Positions 55,264 through 63,926 of a DNA stretch of 64,000 bases are shown one piece after another (within the stretch, counting starts at the first letter, position 1; each line of letters starts with the position of its first letter). Where the stretch lies: positions 1 through 64,000 of the forward strand of contig DAIDJM010000045.1 in NCBI GenBank assembly GCA_027451405.1. Direction: 5' to 3'. The stretch comes from Acetobacteraceae bacterium (GTDB lineage: Bacteria; Pseudomonadota; Alphaproteobacteria; Acetobacterales; Acetobacteraceae). Under the pieces are notes generated by a model. That model saw only the letters and a list, made by a program, of their open reading frames with translations, was not told the DNA's origin and made no database searches. Made by a program: the position numbers and the translations under genes.

Positions 55264-56103
55264 ATGGCAATGATGTCGTACGAAGAGAAATACCGCGTGC
55301 GAGGCGGCACGCTCATCTTCGGCGACTTCTTCGATTTCTGGGTCGGTCCATTTTATGTCGGCTTCTTCGGCGTCACTGCCGTGATCTTCGCGTCATTCGG
55401 CACTGCCCTCATCCTCTGGGGCGCGGCCCTTCAGCATAATTGGAACCCGTTCACGTTATCGATCGACCCGCCGCCGCTGCGCTACGGGCTCGGCTGGGCA
55501 CCGCTGCCCGACGGCGGGCTGTGGCAGGTGATCACGATCTGCGCACTTGGCGCTTTCAGTTCCTGGGCACTGCGCCAGGTGGAAATCGCCCGCAAGCTCG
55601 GCATGGGTCTGCACGTCCCGCTCGGATTTTCCGCGGCAATCGCGGCCTACGCGACCCTCACCGTACTGCGTCCGCTCCTCATGGGGGCATGGGGCTACGG
55701 ATTTCCTTACGGCATCATGAGCCATCTCGATTGGGTGTCGAACGTCGGCTACCAGTATCTGCATTTTCACTACAATCCGCTGCACATGCTGGCGGTGACG
55801 TTCTTCTTCACCACGACCTTCGCGCTTGCGCTGCATGGCGGCGAGATTCTCGCCGCCTCCAACCCGGGTGAGGGCGAAGCCATCAAATACGGCATGCACG
55901 AAAGCGTCTATTTCCGCGATACGATCGCCTACTCGATCGGCGAACTGGGCATCCACAGGCTCGGCTATTTCCTCGCCATCAGCGCGGGACTGTTCAGCGC
56001 GGGCTGCATGATCATCTCGGGGCCGTTCTGGACCCAGGGCTGGCCCTATTGGTGGAACTGGTGGCTCAACATCCCGATCTGGGGTCCCCACGGTTTCGCG
56101 TGA
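55264..56103 (+). CDS. pufL: Photosynthetic reaction centre L subunit
   Basis: PufL is a five-helix core subunit of the type-II reaction centre. The 279-residue product aligns with Rhodobacter sphaeroides L without gaps through residue 231 (mature numbering). Ligands are intact: His153 and His173 (bacteriochlorophylls), His168, His190 and His230 (iron), and Tyr162. Odd residues: Gln104 for Glu, Met210 for Asp, Glu193 for Leu, Ser213 for Asp and Glu226 for Thr, mostly at the QB side. Glu212 and Ser223 are kept. ATG 55264 follows GAGGAG by nine bases. No pufB/pufA precedes it; the 133-bp gap cannot hold them. Confidence 0.97.
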   Translation: MAMMSYEEKYRVRGGTLIFGDFFDFWVGPFYVGFFGVTAVIFASFGTALILWGAALQHNWNPFTLSIDPPPLRYGLGWAPLPDGGLWQVITICALGAFSSWALRQVEIARKLGMGLHVPLGFSAAIAAYATLTVLRPLLMGAWGYGFPYGIMSHLDWVSNVGYQYLHFHYNPLHMLAVTFFFTTTFALALHGGEILAASNPGEGEAIKYGMHESVYFRDTIAYSIGELGIHRLGYFLAISAGLFSAGCMIISGPFWTQGWPYWWNWWLNIPIWGPHGFA

Positions 56104-56118
56104 GAGGAGCGCTGACAC

Positions 56119-57114
56119 ATGGCACAATTTCATTCGCTCTTCACTGCGATCGAGCTCGAAGGGCCGCTTGAACCCGGACTGCCGCTGCGGTGGAGCAGGC
56201 ATCGCCGGATCGGCGGCGCGTTCCACTCCAGGCTGCTCGGACGCATCGGTGAATCGCAGGTCGGGCCCACTTATCTCGGCTGGCCCGGAATCATCTCGCT
56301 CATCTGCGGCTTCATCGCCATCGAGATCATCGGGCTCAACATGTGGGCTTCGGTGAACTGGAACATTCTGCGCTTCATCAAAATGCTGCCGTTCCTGGCC
56401 GTGGAGCCGCCACCAGCGCGCTACGGGCTTTGGCCCTTTCCGCCGCTGCGCGAGGGCGGCTGGTGGCTCATGGCGGGATTTTTCCTCACCGTCTCGATCC
56501 TCGCCTGGTGGGTGCGGATGTACAACAGGGCCCGCGCACTCAAAATGGGAACGCAAATCCCCTGGGCTTTCGCATCCGCCATCTGGCTTTACCTCGTGCT
56601 CGGCTTTTTCCGTCCATTAGCGATGGGAAGCTGGTCCGAGGCGCCGCCCTTCGGGGTCGTGGCGCACCTAAACTGGACCGCAACATTCTCGGTGCGCTAT
56701 GGGAATCTTTATTACGACCCGTTCCATATGCTGTCGATCGTGTTCCTTTACGGATCGACCATGCTGTTCTGCATGCACGCCGGCACGATCCTGGCGCTCG
56801 CGCGGTTCGGGGGCGAGCGGGAGACGCATGAAATCGCCGATCGCGGCACGGCGATGGAACGCGGCGCAATTTTCTGGCGCTGGACGATGGGATTCAACGC
56901 GAATTTCGAATCGATCCATCGCTGGGTCTGGTGGTTCGCGGTGCTCTGCACGCTCACGGGCGGCATCGGCATCCTGATCACCGGCACGCTGGTCGATAAC
57001 TGGTTTCTCTGGGGTGTCAGGCACGGGATTGCGCCGCATTACCCGCAGGTGCCCGGTCTGCCATCGTCCTTGCCCCACGGATATGCGCAACCGCCTTCCA
57101 TAGGAGCGCCGTGA
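56119..57114 (+). CDS. pufM: Photosynthetic reaction centre M subunit
   Basis: PufM pairs with L to hold the special pair, bacteriopheophytins and quinones. The 331-residue product is in register with R. sphaeroides M from before residue 44 (mature numbering). His182, His202, His219, His266 and Glu234 are present, as are Trp252 and Tyr210. Tyr197 is as in Blastochloris. M44 is Glu in GESQVGP (Asn in R. sphaeroides, Asp in Blastochloris). A Glu also sits in helix A (IAIEIIG). A Pro-rich extension of about 20 residues is at the C-terminus, where PufM of cytochrome-bearing types is often extended. It starts 15 bases after pufL. Confidence 0.97.
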   Translation: MAQFHSLFTAIELEGPLEPGLPLRWSRHRRIGGAFHSRLLGRIGESQVGPTYLGWPGIISLICGFIAIEIIGLNMWASVNWNILRFIKMLPFLAVEPPPARYGLWPFPPLREGGWWLMAGFFLTVSILAWWVRMYNRARALKMGTQIPWAFASAIWLYLVLGFFRPLAMGSWSEAPPFGVVAHLNWTATFSVRYGNLYYDPFHMLSIVFLYGSTMLFCMHAGTILALARFGGERETHEIADRGTAMERGAIFWRWTMGFNANFESIHRWVWWFAVLCTLTGGIGILITGTLVDNWFLWGVRHGIAPHYPQVPGLPSSLPHGYAQPPSIGAP

Positions 57115-57115
57115 C

Positions 57116-58183
57116 ATGCGATTTCTAATCACGGTGGGAACACTGATTTTCGCGGCCGCAATCTTCCTGATCGTCGTACCACGCTGGACACATCCGCCGA
57201 TCCCCGCCATCCAAATGGGTCCGCCGCCGACTTCCATGATCCAGTTCGGACGCGGGCAGCTGAACGAGCCGGTCTCGCAAAACCTACTGCCCGTGCTGCC
57301 TCCGCCGTCTGCGGGCGGACCGTCCGCGACCGCCGCTTACCACAACGTGAAAGTGCTGACCGACGTAAGTGCGGCGGAATTCATGCGGCTCCAGGAAGCG
57401 ATGACCCGCTGGGTCTCCCCACGGAAAGGGTGCGATTTCTGTCACGCTGGCAAGGATTATGCCTCCGATGCGAAGCCCGAGAAGCACGTCGCCCGGCTCA
57501 TGCTCGCCATGACCCGCCATATCAATGCGGACTGGAAACAGCATGTGAAGGAACAGGGGGTGACCTGCTACACCTGTCATCGCGGTAAGCCAGTACCGGC
57601 GGAAGTCTGGTATCCCAGCATCCCTCGCCCCAAGCACGGGATCGCCGCCAAGCAGGAAAATTGGCGTGAGGTCGCCGACAATGTGAAGAAGTTCTTCCCG
57701 GACGATTCCCTCGATCTCTATCTGCTCGGCGAGGAACCGATCGCGGCCCAATCAAGAACGGCGTTGCCGAGCGGCACAGTCGCCGAGCAAATCGTTGTCA
57801 AGCGCATCTATGAGATGATGATGGAGATGTCGGAAGGGATCGGCGTCAATTGCGGCTACTGCCACAATTCGCGCGCGCTCATGAGCTGGTACCAGGGCAC
57901 GCCCTATCGCTGGGACGGATATTGGGGCATCGAACTCACGCGCGATCTAAACCGCAACTATTTGCTGCAGGTGCCCGGCATCCTGCCGCAAAAGCGGGAG
58001 CTCGTGCATGAGACCGCCTGGCCAGTATTGCCGGACCGCGAGAGCGGGCCCCTGGCGGGCAACGGGCTTGTGCTGTGCGCCACGTGCCACGAAGCGAGAC
58101 CTCAACCGTTGGACGGCGCCTCCGAGCTCGGCGCCTATCCGGGGCTGACCGGTCCTGCTCCAGCCGGAGGAAATCATTCATGA
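57116..58183 (+). CDS. pufC: Tetraheme reaction-centre cytochrome c subunit
   Basis: PufC re-reduces the photo-oxidised special pair from the periplasm. The 355-residue product has four CxxCH heme sites (residues 106, 151, 246, 321) with methionine-rich helices before them as axial ligands, and a His (MTRHINADW) placed to ligate one heme. The N-terminus is a hydrophobic anchor (about 5-22) with no lipobox cysteine, the first Cys being at 106. It is therefore likely held by an uncleaved helix, unlike the lipidated Blastochloris form. The ATG starts one base after the pufM stop, and the end overlaps puhA by ATGA. Confidence 0.96.
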   Translation: MRFLITVGTLIFAAAIFLIVVPRWTHPPIPAIQMGPPPTSMIQFGRGQLNEPVSQNLLPVLPPPSAGGPSATAAYHNVKVLTDVSAAEFMRLQEAMTRWVSPRKGCDFCHAGKDYASDAKPEKHVARLMLAMTRHINADWKQHVKEQGVTCYTCHRGKPVPAEVWYPSIPRPKHGIAAKQENWREVADNVKKFFPDDSLDLYLLGEEPIAAQSRTALPSGTVAEQIVVKRIYEMMMEMSEGIGVNCGYCHNSRALMSWYQGTPYRWDGYWGIELTRDLNRNYLLQVPGILPQKRELVHETAWPVLPDRESGPLAGNGLVLCATCHEARPQPLDGASELGAYPGLTGPAPAGGNHS

Positions 58184-58977
58184 GAGGCATCATCGCCAGC
58201 GATCTCGACGGGGTACAATTCCTGCTGGTCGCGTTCTTCATCGGATTCTTCTACCTGATCTACTATTTGCGCCGTGAAGATAAACGGGAGGGTTATCCGC
58301 TGCGCGACATCTCGCCGACCAACGAGCCGATCGAAGGATTTCCGGAGATGCCGCCCGTGAAAACATACCGCAAGTTGCAAGGTGGCGAGACGCAGATGCC
58401 GCACCGATACGAACCATCGCGTGTGCGGGCACGGCGCATCCTGCGCTTTCCCGGCGCGCCCCTCGTTCCGGTGGGCGAAGCCATGCAGGCGGAAGTCGGC
58501 CCGGGCGCCTATCCGATGCGGGAGGACGAGCCGTTGGTGAGTTACCGCATGCCGCAGCTCGTGCCCCTGCGACACGCCCCGGAATGGAAGGTCGTGCAGG
58601 GCGATCCCGATCCGCGCGGCATGCCGGTTTACGATCCCCGTCACACGCGGGTCGGCATCGTCGTCGATCTCTGGGCCGACCGCGGTGTCAAGATCCTGCG
58701 CTACCTGGAAGTGGAATTGCTGCCGGAGCTGGGCGGACGCCACGTTCTCATGCCGGTCTACCACGCGGATTTCTACCCACGAGCCGGCTGGATCCGCGCG
58801 GTCTCGCTGCTCGCGCCCGATTTCGCGAACGTACCTGCGCTCGCCAATCCCGATGAGATCACCGCGCGCGAGGAGGATCGCATCAACGCTTATTTCGCGA
58901 GCGGTTATATGTTCAGCCGCGAAGGGTTCGGCAGCATGCCTGCAACCAGTCCCACCGCAGAGGAGGCCAGACCATGA
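58180..58977 (+). CDS. puhA: Photosynthetic reaction centre H subunit
   Basis: The H subunit caps the cytoplasmic face of the L/M core and guides protons to QB. The 265-residue product has one N-terminal helix (GVQFLLVAFFIGFFYLIYYL) followed by YLRREDKREGYPL, and a beta-rich cytoplasmic domain ending in DEITAREEDRINAYFASGYMFS, which matches the family end motif. GGAGGAA is eight bases before the ATG. In most purple bacteria puhA lies in a separate operon after bch genes; here it is within the puf operon. Confidence 0.95.
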   Translation: MRGIIASDLDGVQFLLVAFFIGFFYLIYYLRREDKREGYPLRDISPTNEPIEGFPEMPPVKTYRKLQGGETQMPHRYEPSRVRARRILRFPGAPLVPVGEAMQAEVGPGAYPMREDEPLVSYRMPQLVPLRHAPEWKVVQGDPDPRGMPVYDPRHTRVGIVVDLWADRGVKILRYLEVELLPELGGRHVLMPVYHADFYPRAGWIRAVSLLAPDFANVPALANPDEITAREEDRINAYFASGYMFSREGFGSMPATSPTAEEARP

Positions 58978-59555
58978 ACCGACGGACTTTGCCGCGGCTG
59001 CGCCCCGGCGAGCGGCTTCTTTGGCAGGGCGCGCCGGCATGGGGCGGCGTGGCTTGCCGCGCGCTGCATATTCGCGTGATTGGCCTTTATTTCGCAGCGC
59101 TCACGCTGATCAACATGGCCATCATTCACGAAACCGTCGGCAATGGCTGGCCGGTGGTGCAAGCCGGCACGCCGACCGCGATCGCCGGAGTCGTCACGGT
59201 TTGTGTCCTGCTGCTGATCGCCGCCATTTGCGCCCACAGCACGAACTACATTCTGACGACAGAACGTGTTATCCTGCAATACGGTTTGGCGCTGCCGGCC
59301 ACGCTGTCGATCCCGCTGCATCGGATTGCCGAGGTGGCGATCCGCCTGCGCCCCGACCACACGGGCGACATCGCGCTGCGGCTGAAAGACCGCCGCGCGA
59401 TTTCCTGGCGCAAGCTCTGGCCCCACGCACGCCCGCTGCGCTGGCTCGCCGCGGAGCCGATGCTGCGGGATATCCCTCATGCGGACTGTCTCGCGCCTTT
59501 GTTTCATCGCACCCTGACTTGTGCGCCGCAGGCGCCCGTCAAACAGGCGGCCTAG
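58974..59555 (+). CDS. puhB: Reaction-centre assembly protein PuhB
   Basis: PuhB helps assemble the reaction centre. The 193-residue product has two clear hydrophobic stretches (IRVIGLYFAALTLINMAII and GVVTVCVLLLIAAICAH). A PH-like domain follows (HSTNYILTTERVILQYGLAL), as in the bPH2-type PuhB family. ATG 58974 overlaps the puhA stop. puhC and puhE, which usually follow, are absent; a terminator-like repeat comes next. Confidence 0.9.
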   Translation: MNRRTLPRLRPGERLLWQGAPAWGGVACRALHIRVIGLYFAALTLINMAIIHETVGNGWPVVQAGTPTAIAGVVTVCVLLLIAAICAHSTNYILTTERVILQYGLALPATLSIPLHRIAEVAIRLRPDHTGDIALRLKDRRAISWRKLWPHARPLRWLAAEPMLRDIPHADCLAPLFHRTLTCAPQAPVKQAA

Positions 59556-59562
59556 GCCGAAA

Positions 59563-59665
59563 GGCCCCAGACCCGATGATGGGATCTGGGGCCGTTCGGC
59601 CCCAGCGGGGATGGGATCTGGGGCCCTTCGGCGCCAGCGGGGCCCGGGCTGAGCCCGGGCCGGAG
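59563..59665. repeat. REP-like tandem element between puhB and HPP gene
   Basis: Two degenerate copies of GATCTGGGGCC-NTTCGGCCCC-AGCGGGG are followed by CCCGGGC (59643-59649) pairing with GCCCGGG (59653-59659). The last hairpin is the one also seen at 39604-39620. The stretch separates convergent puhB and the HPP gene and probably blocks transcription from both sides. Confidence 0.6.
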
Positions 59666-59682
59666 GCACGCCGCACGCCATT

Positions 59683-60204
59683 CTAAGCCACCCGTGTCAC
59701 CGTCCGCGTACGCCCCGCGGTGCGGAGCCGCAGAGCCAGGCGCCGCGCGGCTTCGCCGAACAGGATGACCAGCAAGATCCCGATCACCATCCGAAGCGCG
59801 CCGCCCGCCGTCGGCACTTCAGCGCCGACCGCCAGGACGAGTGCGGTGGCGCCACCAGCGGGCGACATCGCTTTGCTGCCGATCTGCAGCGCAAGCGCGA
59901 TCAGGATCGCGAGCGCGGCAGCGCCGACCCGGGTCCAGACGACCGGATGGCCAGTCATCAGCGCCGGAGCATGTTCAGCGCCGAGAATGTAGATGCCGGC
60001 GAAAGCCGCGGCGATGCCGATGAGCTGACCGAGTCCGATGCTGTAGGGACTGGCGCTGGGGTGCTCCGGCGAAGTGACCTGCGAGAAGACGGCCGAGCCG
60101 AGGCTCGGGACGAGCCAGGGTTGCTGGGCCCAAAAGCCCACGGCGCCGATGATGAAAATGATCAGCGCGCCGAGCAGCGGCGCGGCGATTTTGCTCGCGG
60201 TCAC
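59683..60204 (-). CDS. HPP-family integral membrane protein
   Basis: The 173-residue product has four to five hydrophobic helices. ASKIAAPLLGALIIFIIGAV is the first, and LVPSLGSAVFSQ and SPAGGATALVLAVG resemble the HPP-family motifs, although the HPP triad itself is HPS and SPA here. GTG 60204 is supported by AAGGAG seven bases upstream; the longer frame is not coding. Some members are implicated in nitrite transport; no assignment is made. Confidence 0.78.
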   Translation of the reverse strand: MTASKIAAPLLGALIIFIIGAVGFWAQQPWLVPSLGSAVFSQVTSPEHPSASPYSIGLGQLIGIAAAFAGIYILGAEHAPALMTGHPVVWTRVGAAALAILIALALQIGSKAMSPAGGATALVLAVGAEVPTAGGALRMVIGILLVILFGEAARRLALRLRTAGRTRTVTRVA

Positions 60205-60362
60205 GGAAGGTCTCCTTCGCCTCGTTTCGTGACGGAAGGCGATGGCGCCGGGGCCGGTTGCAGAACCCAAGGGTGGCTTCTCCGTAAACCGTTCGCCTGT
60301 CGCGCGCATGTTGCGCGGCCGCGCTCGGCTTTTTAGGAGGAGCGCGGAGCGGGAGTTCGCGG

Positions 60363-61280
60363 TTGGCCGTCGAGCGCGGGAGCAGCGTCGCAGAGTCGTT
60401 ATCCACCGAACTGATCGCGGTGGTGGTGGCCGTGACCGCGGGTGAGCCGCGGGTATTGACCATCCGCAACGGTGCCGCGCTGCCGTCGGGATCGTTCGAG
60501 AGCGGGCATCGGTCGTTGCAGGCCGGCCTGCGTAGCTGGGTGGAGCGGCAGACCCACCAGCCGCTCGGCTATGTCGAGCAGCTCTACACATTCGCGGACA
60601 GCGATCGCGCCGATTCCGGACGACGGGTCATATCGGTGAGTTATCTCGGCCTCGCGCGCGAGGGGCCTGTGGCAGGCGCGGATGCGGGCTGGCACGGCTG
60701 GTACCGATATTTCCCCTGGGAGGATCATCGCGGCGGCGCACCGGACATGATCGGACGCGAAATCGCCCCCGCCCTGGCGCGCTGGGCCGGACACGACCCG
60801 GCGCGCCGGTCGCGAGCCGCGATCACGTTCGGTCTGCAAGATCAGGGCTGGAACGAGGAGTGGGTCCTGCAGCGCTACGAGTTGCTCTATGAAGCAGGGC
60901 TCGTGCCCGAGCGAGCGCGACGGGACCCGGTCCAGGGCGCGGTCATGCTCGCCGGCGAGGCCATGGCGCTCGACCATCGCCGCATTCTTGCGACCGGGAT
61001 TGCCCGGCTGCGCGCCAAAATCAAATACCGGCCGGTCTTCTTCGAGCTGATGCCGGAGGTGTTCACGCTCGGACAGTTGCAGCAGACCGTCGAGGCGCTG
61101 GCCGGACGCGGGCTGCACACGCAAAATTTCCGTCGTCTGATCGAGGCCCAGCGTCTCGTCGAGGATACCGGGCAGATGCAGACCACCGGTGGAAGACCGG
61201 CGCGGCTGGTTCGCTATCGGGGCGAAATCCAGAGCGAGCGCGCGATCGTCGGCACCAAGCTCCCGTTGGCCCGGAGTTGA
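60363..61280 (+). CDS. nadQ: NUDIX-related transcriptional regulator of NAD synthesis (NadQ-like)
   Basis: The 305-residue product has an N-terminal Nudix-fold sensor domain (ELIAVVVAVTAGEPRVLTI, SYLGLAREGP, FPWEDHRGG) without a recognisable catalytic Nudix box. A C-terminal winged-helix part follows (FELMPEVFTLGQLQQTVEAL, NFRRLIEAQRLVEDTGQ). This is the arrangement of the alphaproteobacterial NAD repressor NadQ, and it lies directly before nadA-nadB-nadC with two palindromes between. TTG 60363 has GGGAG seven bases upstream. Function by homology and context, not shown directly. Confidence 0.82.
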   Translation: MAVERGSSVAESLSTELIAVVVAVTAGEPRVLTIRNGAALPSGSFESGHRSLQAGLRSWVERQTHQPLGYVEQLYTFADSDRADSGRRVISVSYLGLAREGPVAGADAGWHGWYRYFPWEDHRGGAPDMIGREIAPALARWAGHDPARRSRAAITFGLQDQGWNEEWVLQRYELLYEAGLVPERARRDPVQGAVMLAGEAMALDHRRILATGIARLRAKIKYRPVFFELMPEVFTLGQLQQTVEALAGRGLHTQNFRRLIEAQRLVEDTGQMQTTGGRPARLVRYRGEIQSERAIVGTKLPLARS

Positions 61281-61313
61281 CAACCGGTTAATCTCTGGGC
61301 TTCCCTTGACATG

Positions 61314-61338
61314 ACTTATGCTCATACCCAGCATAAGT
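61314..61338. promoter_or_regulatory. NadQ operator candidate 1 at the nadA promoter
   Basis: ACTTATGCT (61314-61322) and AGCATAAGT (61330-61338) form a perfect 9-bp palindrome with 7-base spacing. TTGACA (61306-61311) lies just before and AGCATA (61330-61335) is 18 bases on, so the operator overlaps the likely promoter and binding would block RNA polymerase. Confidence 0.68.
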
Positions 61339-61406
61339 GCCGTCCTGGTGGTGACTGCCTCGTGGTAGCGGGTGGACCGGAAATCCGGGAATTTTTTCGT
61401 CCCACT

Positions 61407-61425
61407 AATGCTCTGAGTGAGCATA
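61407..61425. promoter_or_regulatory. NadQ operator candidate 2 near the nadA start
   Basis: AATGCT (61407-61412) and AGCATA (61420-61425) share the ATGCT-N7-AGCAT core of operator 1, with the same 7-base spacing. It ends 12 bases before the nadA ATG, so it would sit in the 5' leader. Confidence 0.6.
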
Positions 61426-61437
61426 TTGGAGCGTGCG

Positions 61438-62403
61438 ATGTCTGCAGCCCTTGCCGACGGCTACGACCGGATCCGGCGTTTCGTGCCGCCGTTCGAGTGG
61501 CCGGCCCTCGCCGAGGACGTGGCCGAGATCGTGCGGCTGAAACGCGAGAAGAATGCCATCGTGCTCGCGCACAACTACATGTCGCCGGAGATCTTCCACT
61601 GCGTTTCGGATGTGGTCGGCGACAGCCTGGCCCTGGCCCGCGAAGCGCAGCAGGCCGATGCCGACGTGATCGTGATGGCGGGCGTCCATTTCATGGCCGA
61701 AACCGCCAAGCTGCTCAACCCGGACAAAACCGTGCTGATGCCGGACATGCACGCGGGTTGTTCTCTTGCGGAATCGATCACCGCTTCCGACGTGCGCAGC
61801 CTGCGCGCGCGTCATCCGGGCGTGCCGGTCATCACCTACGTGAACACGTCAGCGGCCGTGAAGGCGGAGAGCGACATCTGCTGCACCAGCGGAAACGTCA
61901 AGCGCGTGGTGGAAAGTCTCGGCGTGCCCGAGGTGATCCTCATCCCCGACAAATATCTCGCGGCCAATGTCGCGCGGGAGACCCATGTCCGGATCATCGC
62001 CTGGCAGGGTGCCTGCGAGGTGCATGAGCGGTTCACCCCGCGCCAGATCCGCGGGCTGCGGCGGGACAATCCTGGCGTGGTGGTGCTGGCCCACCCGGAA
62101 TGCCCGCCGGAGGTGGTCGGCGAGGCCGATTTCGCGGGCTCGACCGCCGCCATGGCGGATTATGTCGAGAGGCGTGCGCCGGCCAAGGCCGTGCTGATCA
62201 CCGAATGTTCCATGGCCGATAATCTCGCGGTGCTTCATCCCGAGGTCGAATTCGTCCGGCCCTGCAATCTCTGCCCGCACATGAAGCGTATCACGCTGGG
62301 CAATATCCGCCGCGCGCTCGAGACCGGCGAGACCGAAATTGCGATCGCCCCCGAGCTTGCCGCCCGGGCGCGGCGCGCGGTCGAGCGGATGCTGGCGCTG
62401 TGA
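61438..62403 (+). CDS. nadA: Quinolinate synthase
   Basis: NadA makes quinolinate from iminoaspartate and dihydroxyacetone phosphate using a 4Fe-4S cluster. From ATG 61438 the product is 321 residues. The three cluster cysteines are in PDMHAGCSLAES, HPECPPEVV and RPCNLCPHMKRI. ATG 61438 has GGAG seven bases upstream; a GTG at 61417 lies inside operator 2 and is unlikely. The stop overlaps nadB. Confidence 0.96.
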   Translation: MSAALADGYDRIRRFVPPFEWPALAEDVAEIVRLKREKNAIVLAHNYMSPEIFHCVSDVVGDSLALAREAQQADADVIVMAGVHFMAETAKLLNPDKTVLMPDMHAGCSLAESITASDVRSLRARHPGVPVITYVNTSAAVKAESDICCTSGNVKRVVESLGVPEVILIPDKYLAANVARETHVRIIAWQGACEVHERFTPRQIRGLRRDNPGVVVLAHPECPPEVVGEADFAGSTAAMADYVERRAPAKAVLITECSMADNLAVLHPEVEFVRPCNLCPHMKRITLGNIRRALETGETEIAIAPELAARARRAVERMLAL

Positions 62404-63926
62404 CCAATCCCGCCGACGCGCCGGTCATCATCGGCGCCGGACTGGCGGGCCTGCGCGCCGCCCTGGCACTCGCCCCGATGCGGCCGATCGTTCTCGCGGC
62501 CGCGCCGCTGGGCGAAGGCGCCGCGACCGCTTGGGCGCAAGGCGGGCTCGCCGCGGCGATCGGCAGCGACGACAGCGTGGCGCTGCATGTCGCGGACACG
62601 CTCGCCGCGGGCGATGGTCTCTGCGACCCGGATGCGGTCGCGCGCATCGTCGGCGCCGGCCCTGCCGTCATCGAAGACCTTGCGCGGTTCGGGGCCCGTT
62701 TCGACCGCAATCCGCATGGCGCGATCGCCCTCGGATTGGAGGCCGGCCATGCACGGCGGCGCATCGTGCACGCCGCGGGCGATGCCAGCGGACGGGAAAT
62801 CCTGCGCGCGCTGATCGAAGCGGTGCGCGCGCGGCCGGACATCAGAGTGCGCGACGGGGTCACCGCCGCACGCCTGCTGCTTCGCGAGGGGCGGATCGCC
62901 GGCGTGCTGGCGCGGCGCGGTGACGAGCCGATCCTGATCCCGGCGAGCCGCGTGGTGATCGCGACCGGAGGGGTGGGTGGCCTGTTCCGTCACAGCACCA
63001 ATCCTGCCGGCGCCGTGGGCAGCGGACTCACTCTGGCGGCCCGCGCTGGGGCGGCGCTGGCCGACCTGGAATTCGTGCAATTCCATCCGACGGCGCTCGC
63101 GGCGGGCCTCGATCCGATGCCGCTGATCAGCGAGGCGGTGCGCGGCGAAGGCGCGGTGCTGCGCGACGCGGCGGGCGTCCGTTTTCTGGCCGGGCAAGGG
63201 CGGGCCGAGCTCGAACCACGCGACATCGTGGCGCGCGGCGTCTGGCGCGCCATGGCCCGCGGACCAGTTTTTCTCGACGCCACCCACATGGGTGAGCGTT
63301 TCGCCACGCGCTTTCCGACCATCGCGGCGCTCTGTCGCGCGGCCGGCATCGATCCCGCCAAGCAGCCGATCCCGGTGCGGCCAGCCGCCCATTATTTTAT
63401 GGGGGGCATTGCCGTGGATGCGCGCGGGCGCAGTTCGGTCCCGGGCCTTTGGGCGTGCGGCGAAGCCGCGCGCACCGGGCTGCATGGCGCCAACCGTCTG
63501 GCCAGCAACTCCCTGCTGGAAGCGGCGGTGACCGGCGCCGAACTCGGCGCCGACCTGCTCGGGACCACGGCCGCACGGCCGGCACCGCTTGCCGCGGTCG
63601 GGCTGCCACCCTGGCCCGAGGCCCGCCGCGTGCGCGATATCCTCTCGGCGCAGGCGGGCGTTTTGCGCGAGGCCAGCGGGCTCCGCGCGGCGCTGGCGGC
63701 GCTCACGCCGCTCGCGGCAGGCGGCGGACCCGAGGCCGATCCGGCCGCGCTCGGCCTGATGATGACGGTGGCGATGCTGGCCCGCGAGGAGAGCCGCGGC
63801 GCCCATGCGCGCACCGATTTCCCGGAGCGGCAGGCCCGGCCGGTATCGCGGCGCTGGACCCTCGAGGAAGCCCGGGCGGCGGCGCAGGCGCTCGGGTTCG
63901 AGGACGCCGCGAGGGCCACAGGGTGA
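62400..63926 (+). CDS. nadB: L-aspartate oxidase
   Basis: NadB oxidises aspartate to iminoaspartate, the first step of de novo NAD synthesis. The 508-residue flavoprotein has the FAD site VIIGAGLAGLRAALAL, TAWAQGGLAAAIG, HARRRIVHAAGDASGREI and QFHPTAL, and a helical C-terminal domain. GTG 62400 overlaps the nadA stop (GTGA). Confidence 0.96.
   Translation: MTNPADAPVIIGAGLAGLRAALALAPMRPIVLAAAPLGEGAATAWAQGGLAAAIGSDDSVALHVADTLAAGDGLCDPDAVARIVGAGPAVIEDLARFGARFDRNPHGAIALGLEAGHARRRIVHAAGDASGREILRALIEAVRARPDIRVRDGVTAARLLLREGRIAGVLARRGDEPILIPASRVVIATGGVGGLFRHSTNPAGAVGSGLTLAARAGAALADLEFVQFHPTALAAGLDPMPLISEAVRGEGAVLRDAAGVRFLAGQGRAELEPRDIVARGVWRAMARGPVFLDATHMGERFATRFPTIAALCRAAGIDPAKQPIPVRPAAHYFMGGIAVDARGRSSVPGLWACGEAARTGLHGANRLASNSLLEAAVTGAELGADLLGTTAARPAPLAAVGLPPWPEARRVRDILSAQAGVLREASGLRAALAALTPLAAGGGPEADPAALGLMMTVAMLAREESRGAHARTDFPERQARPVSRRWTLEEARAAAQALGFEDAARATG

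Noticed and set aside
61417-61437. GTG start for nadA
   Set aside because: It lies inside operator 2, while ATG 61438 has a well-spaced GGAG.
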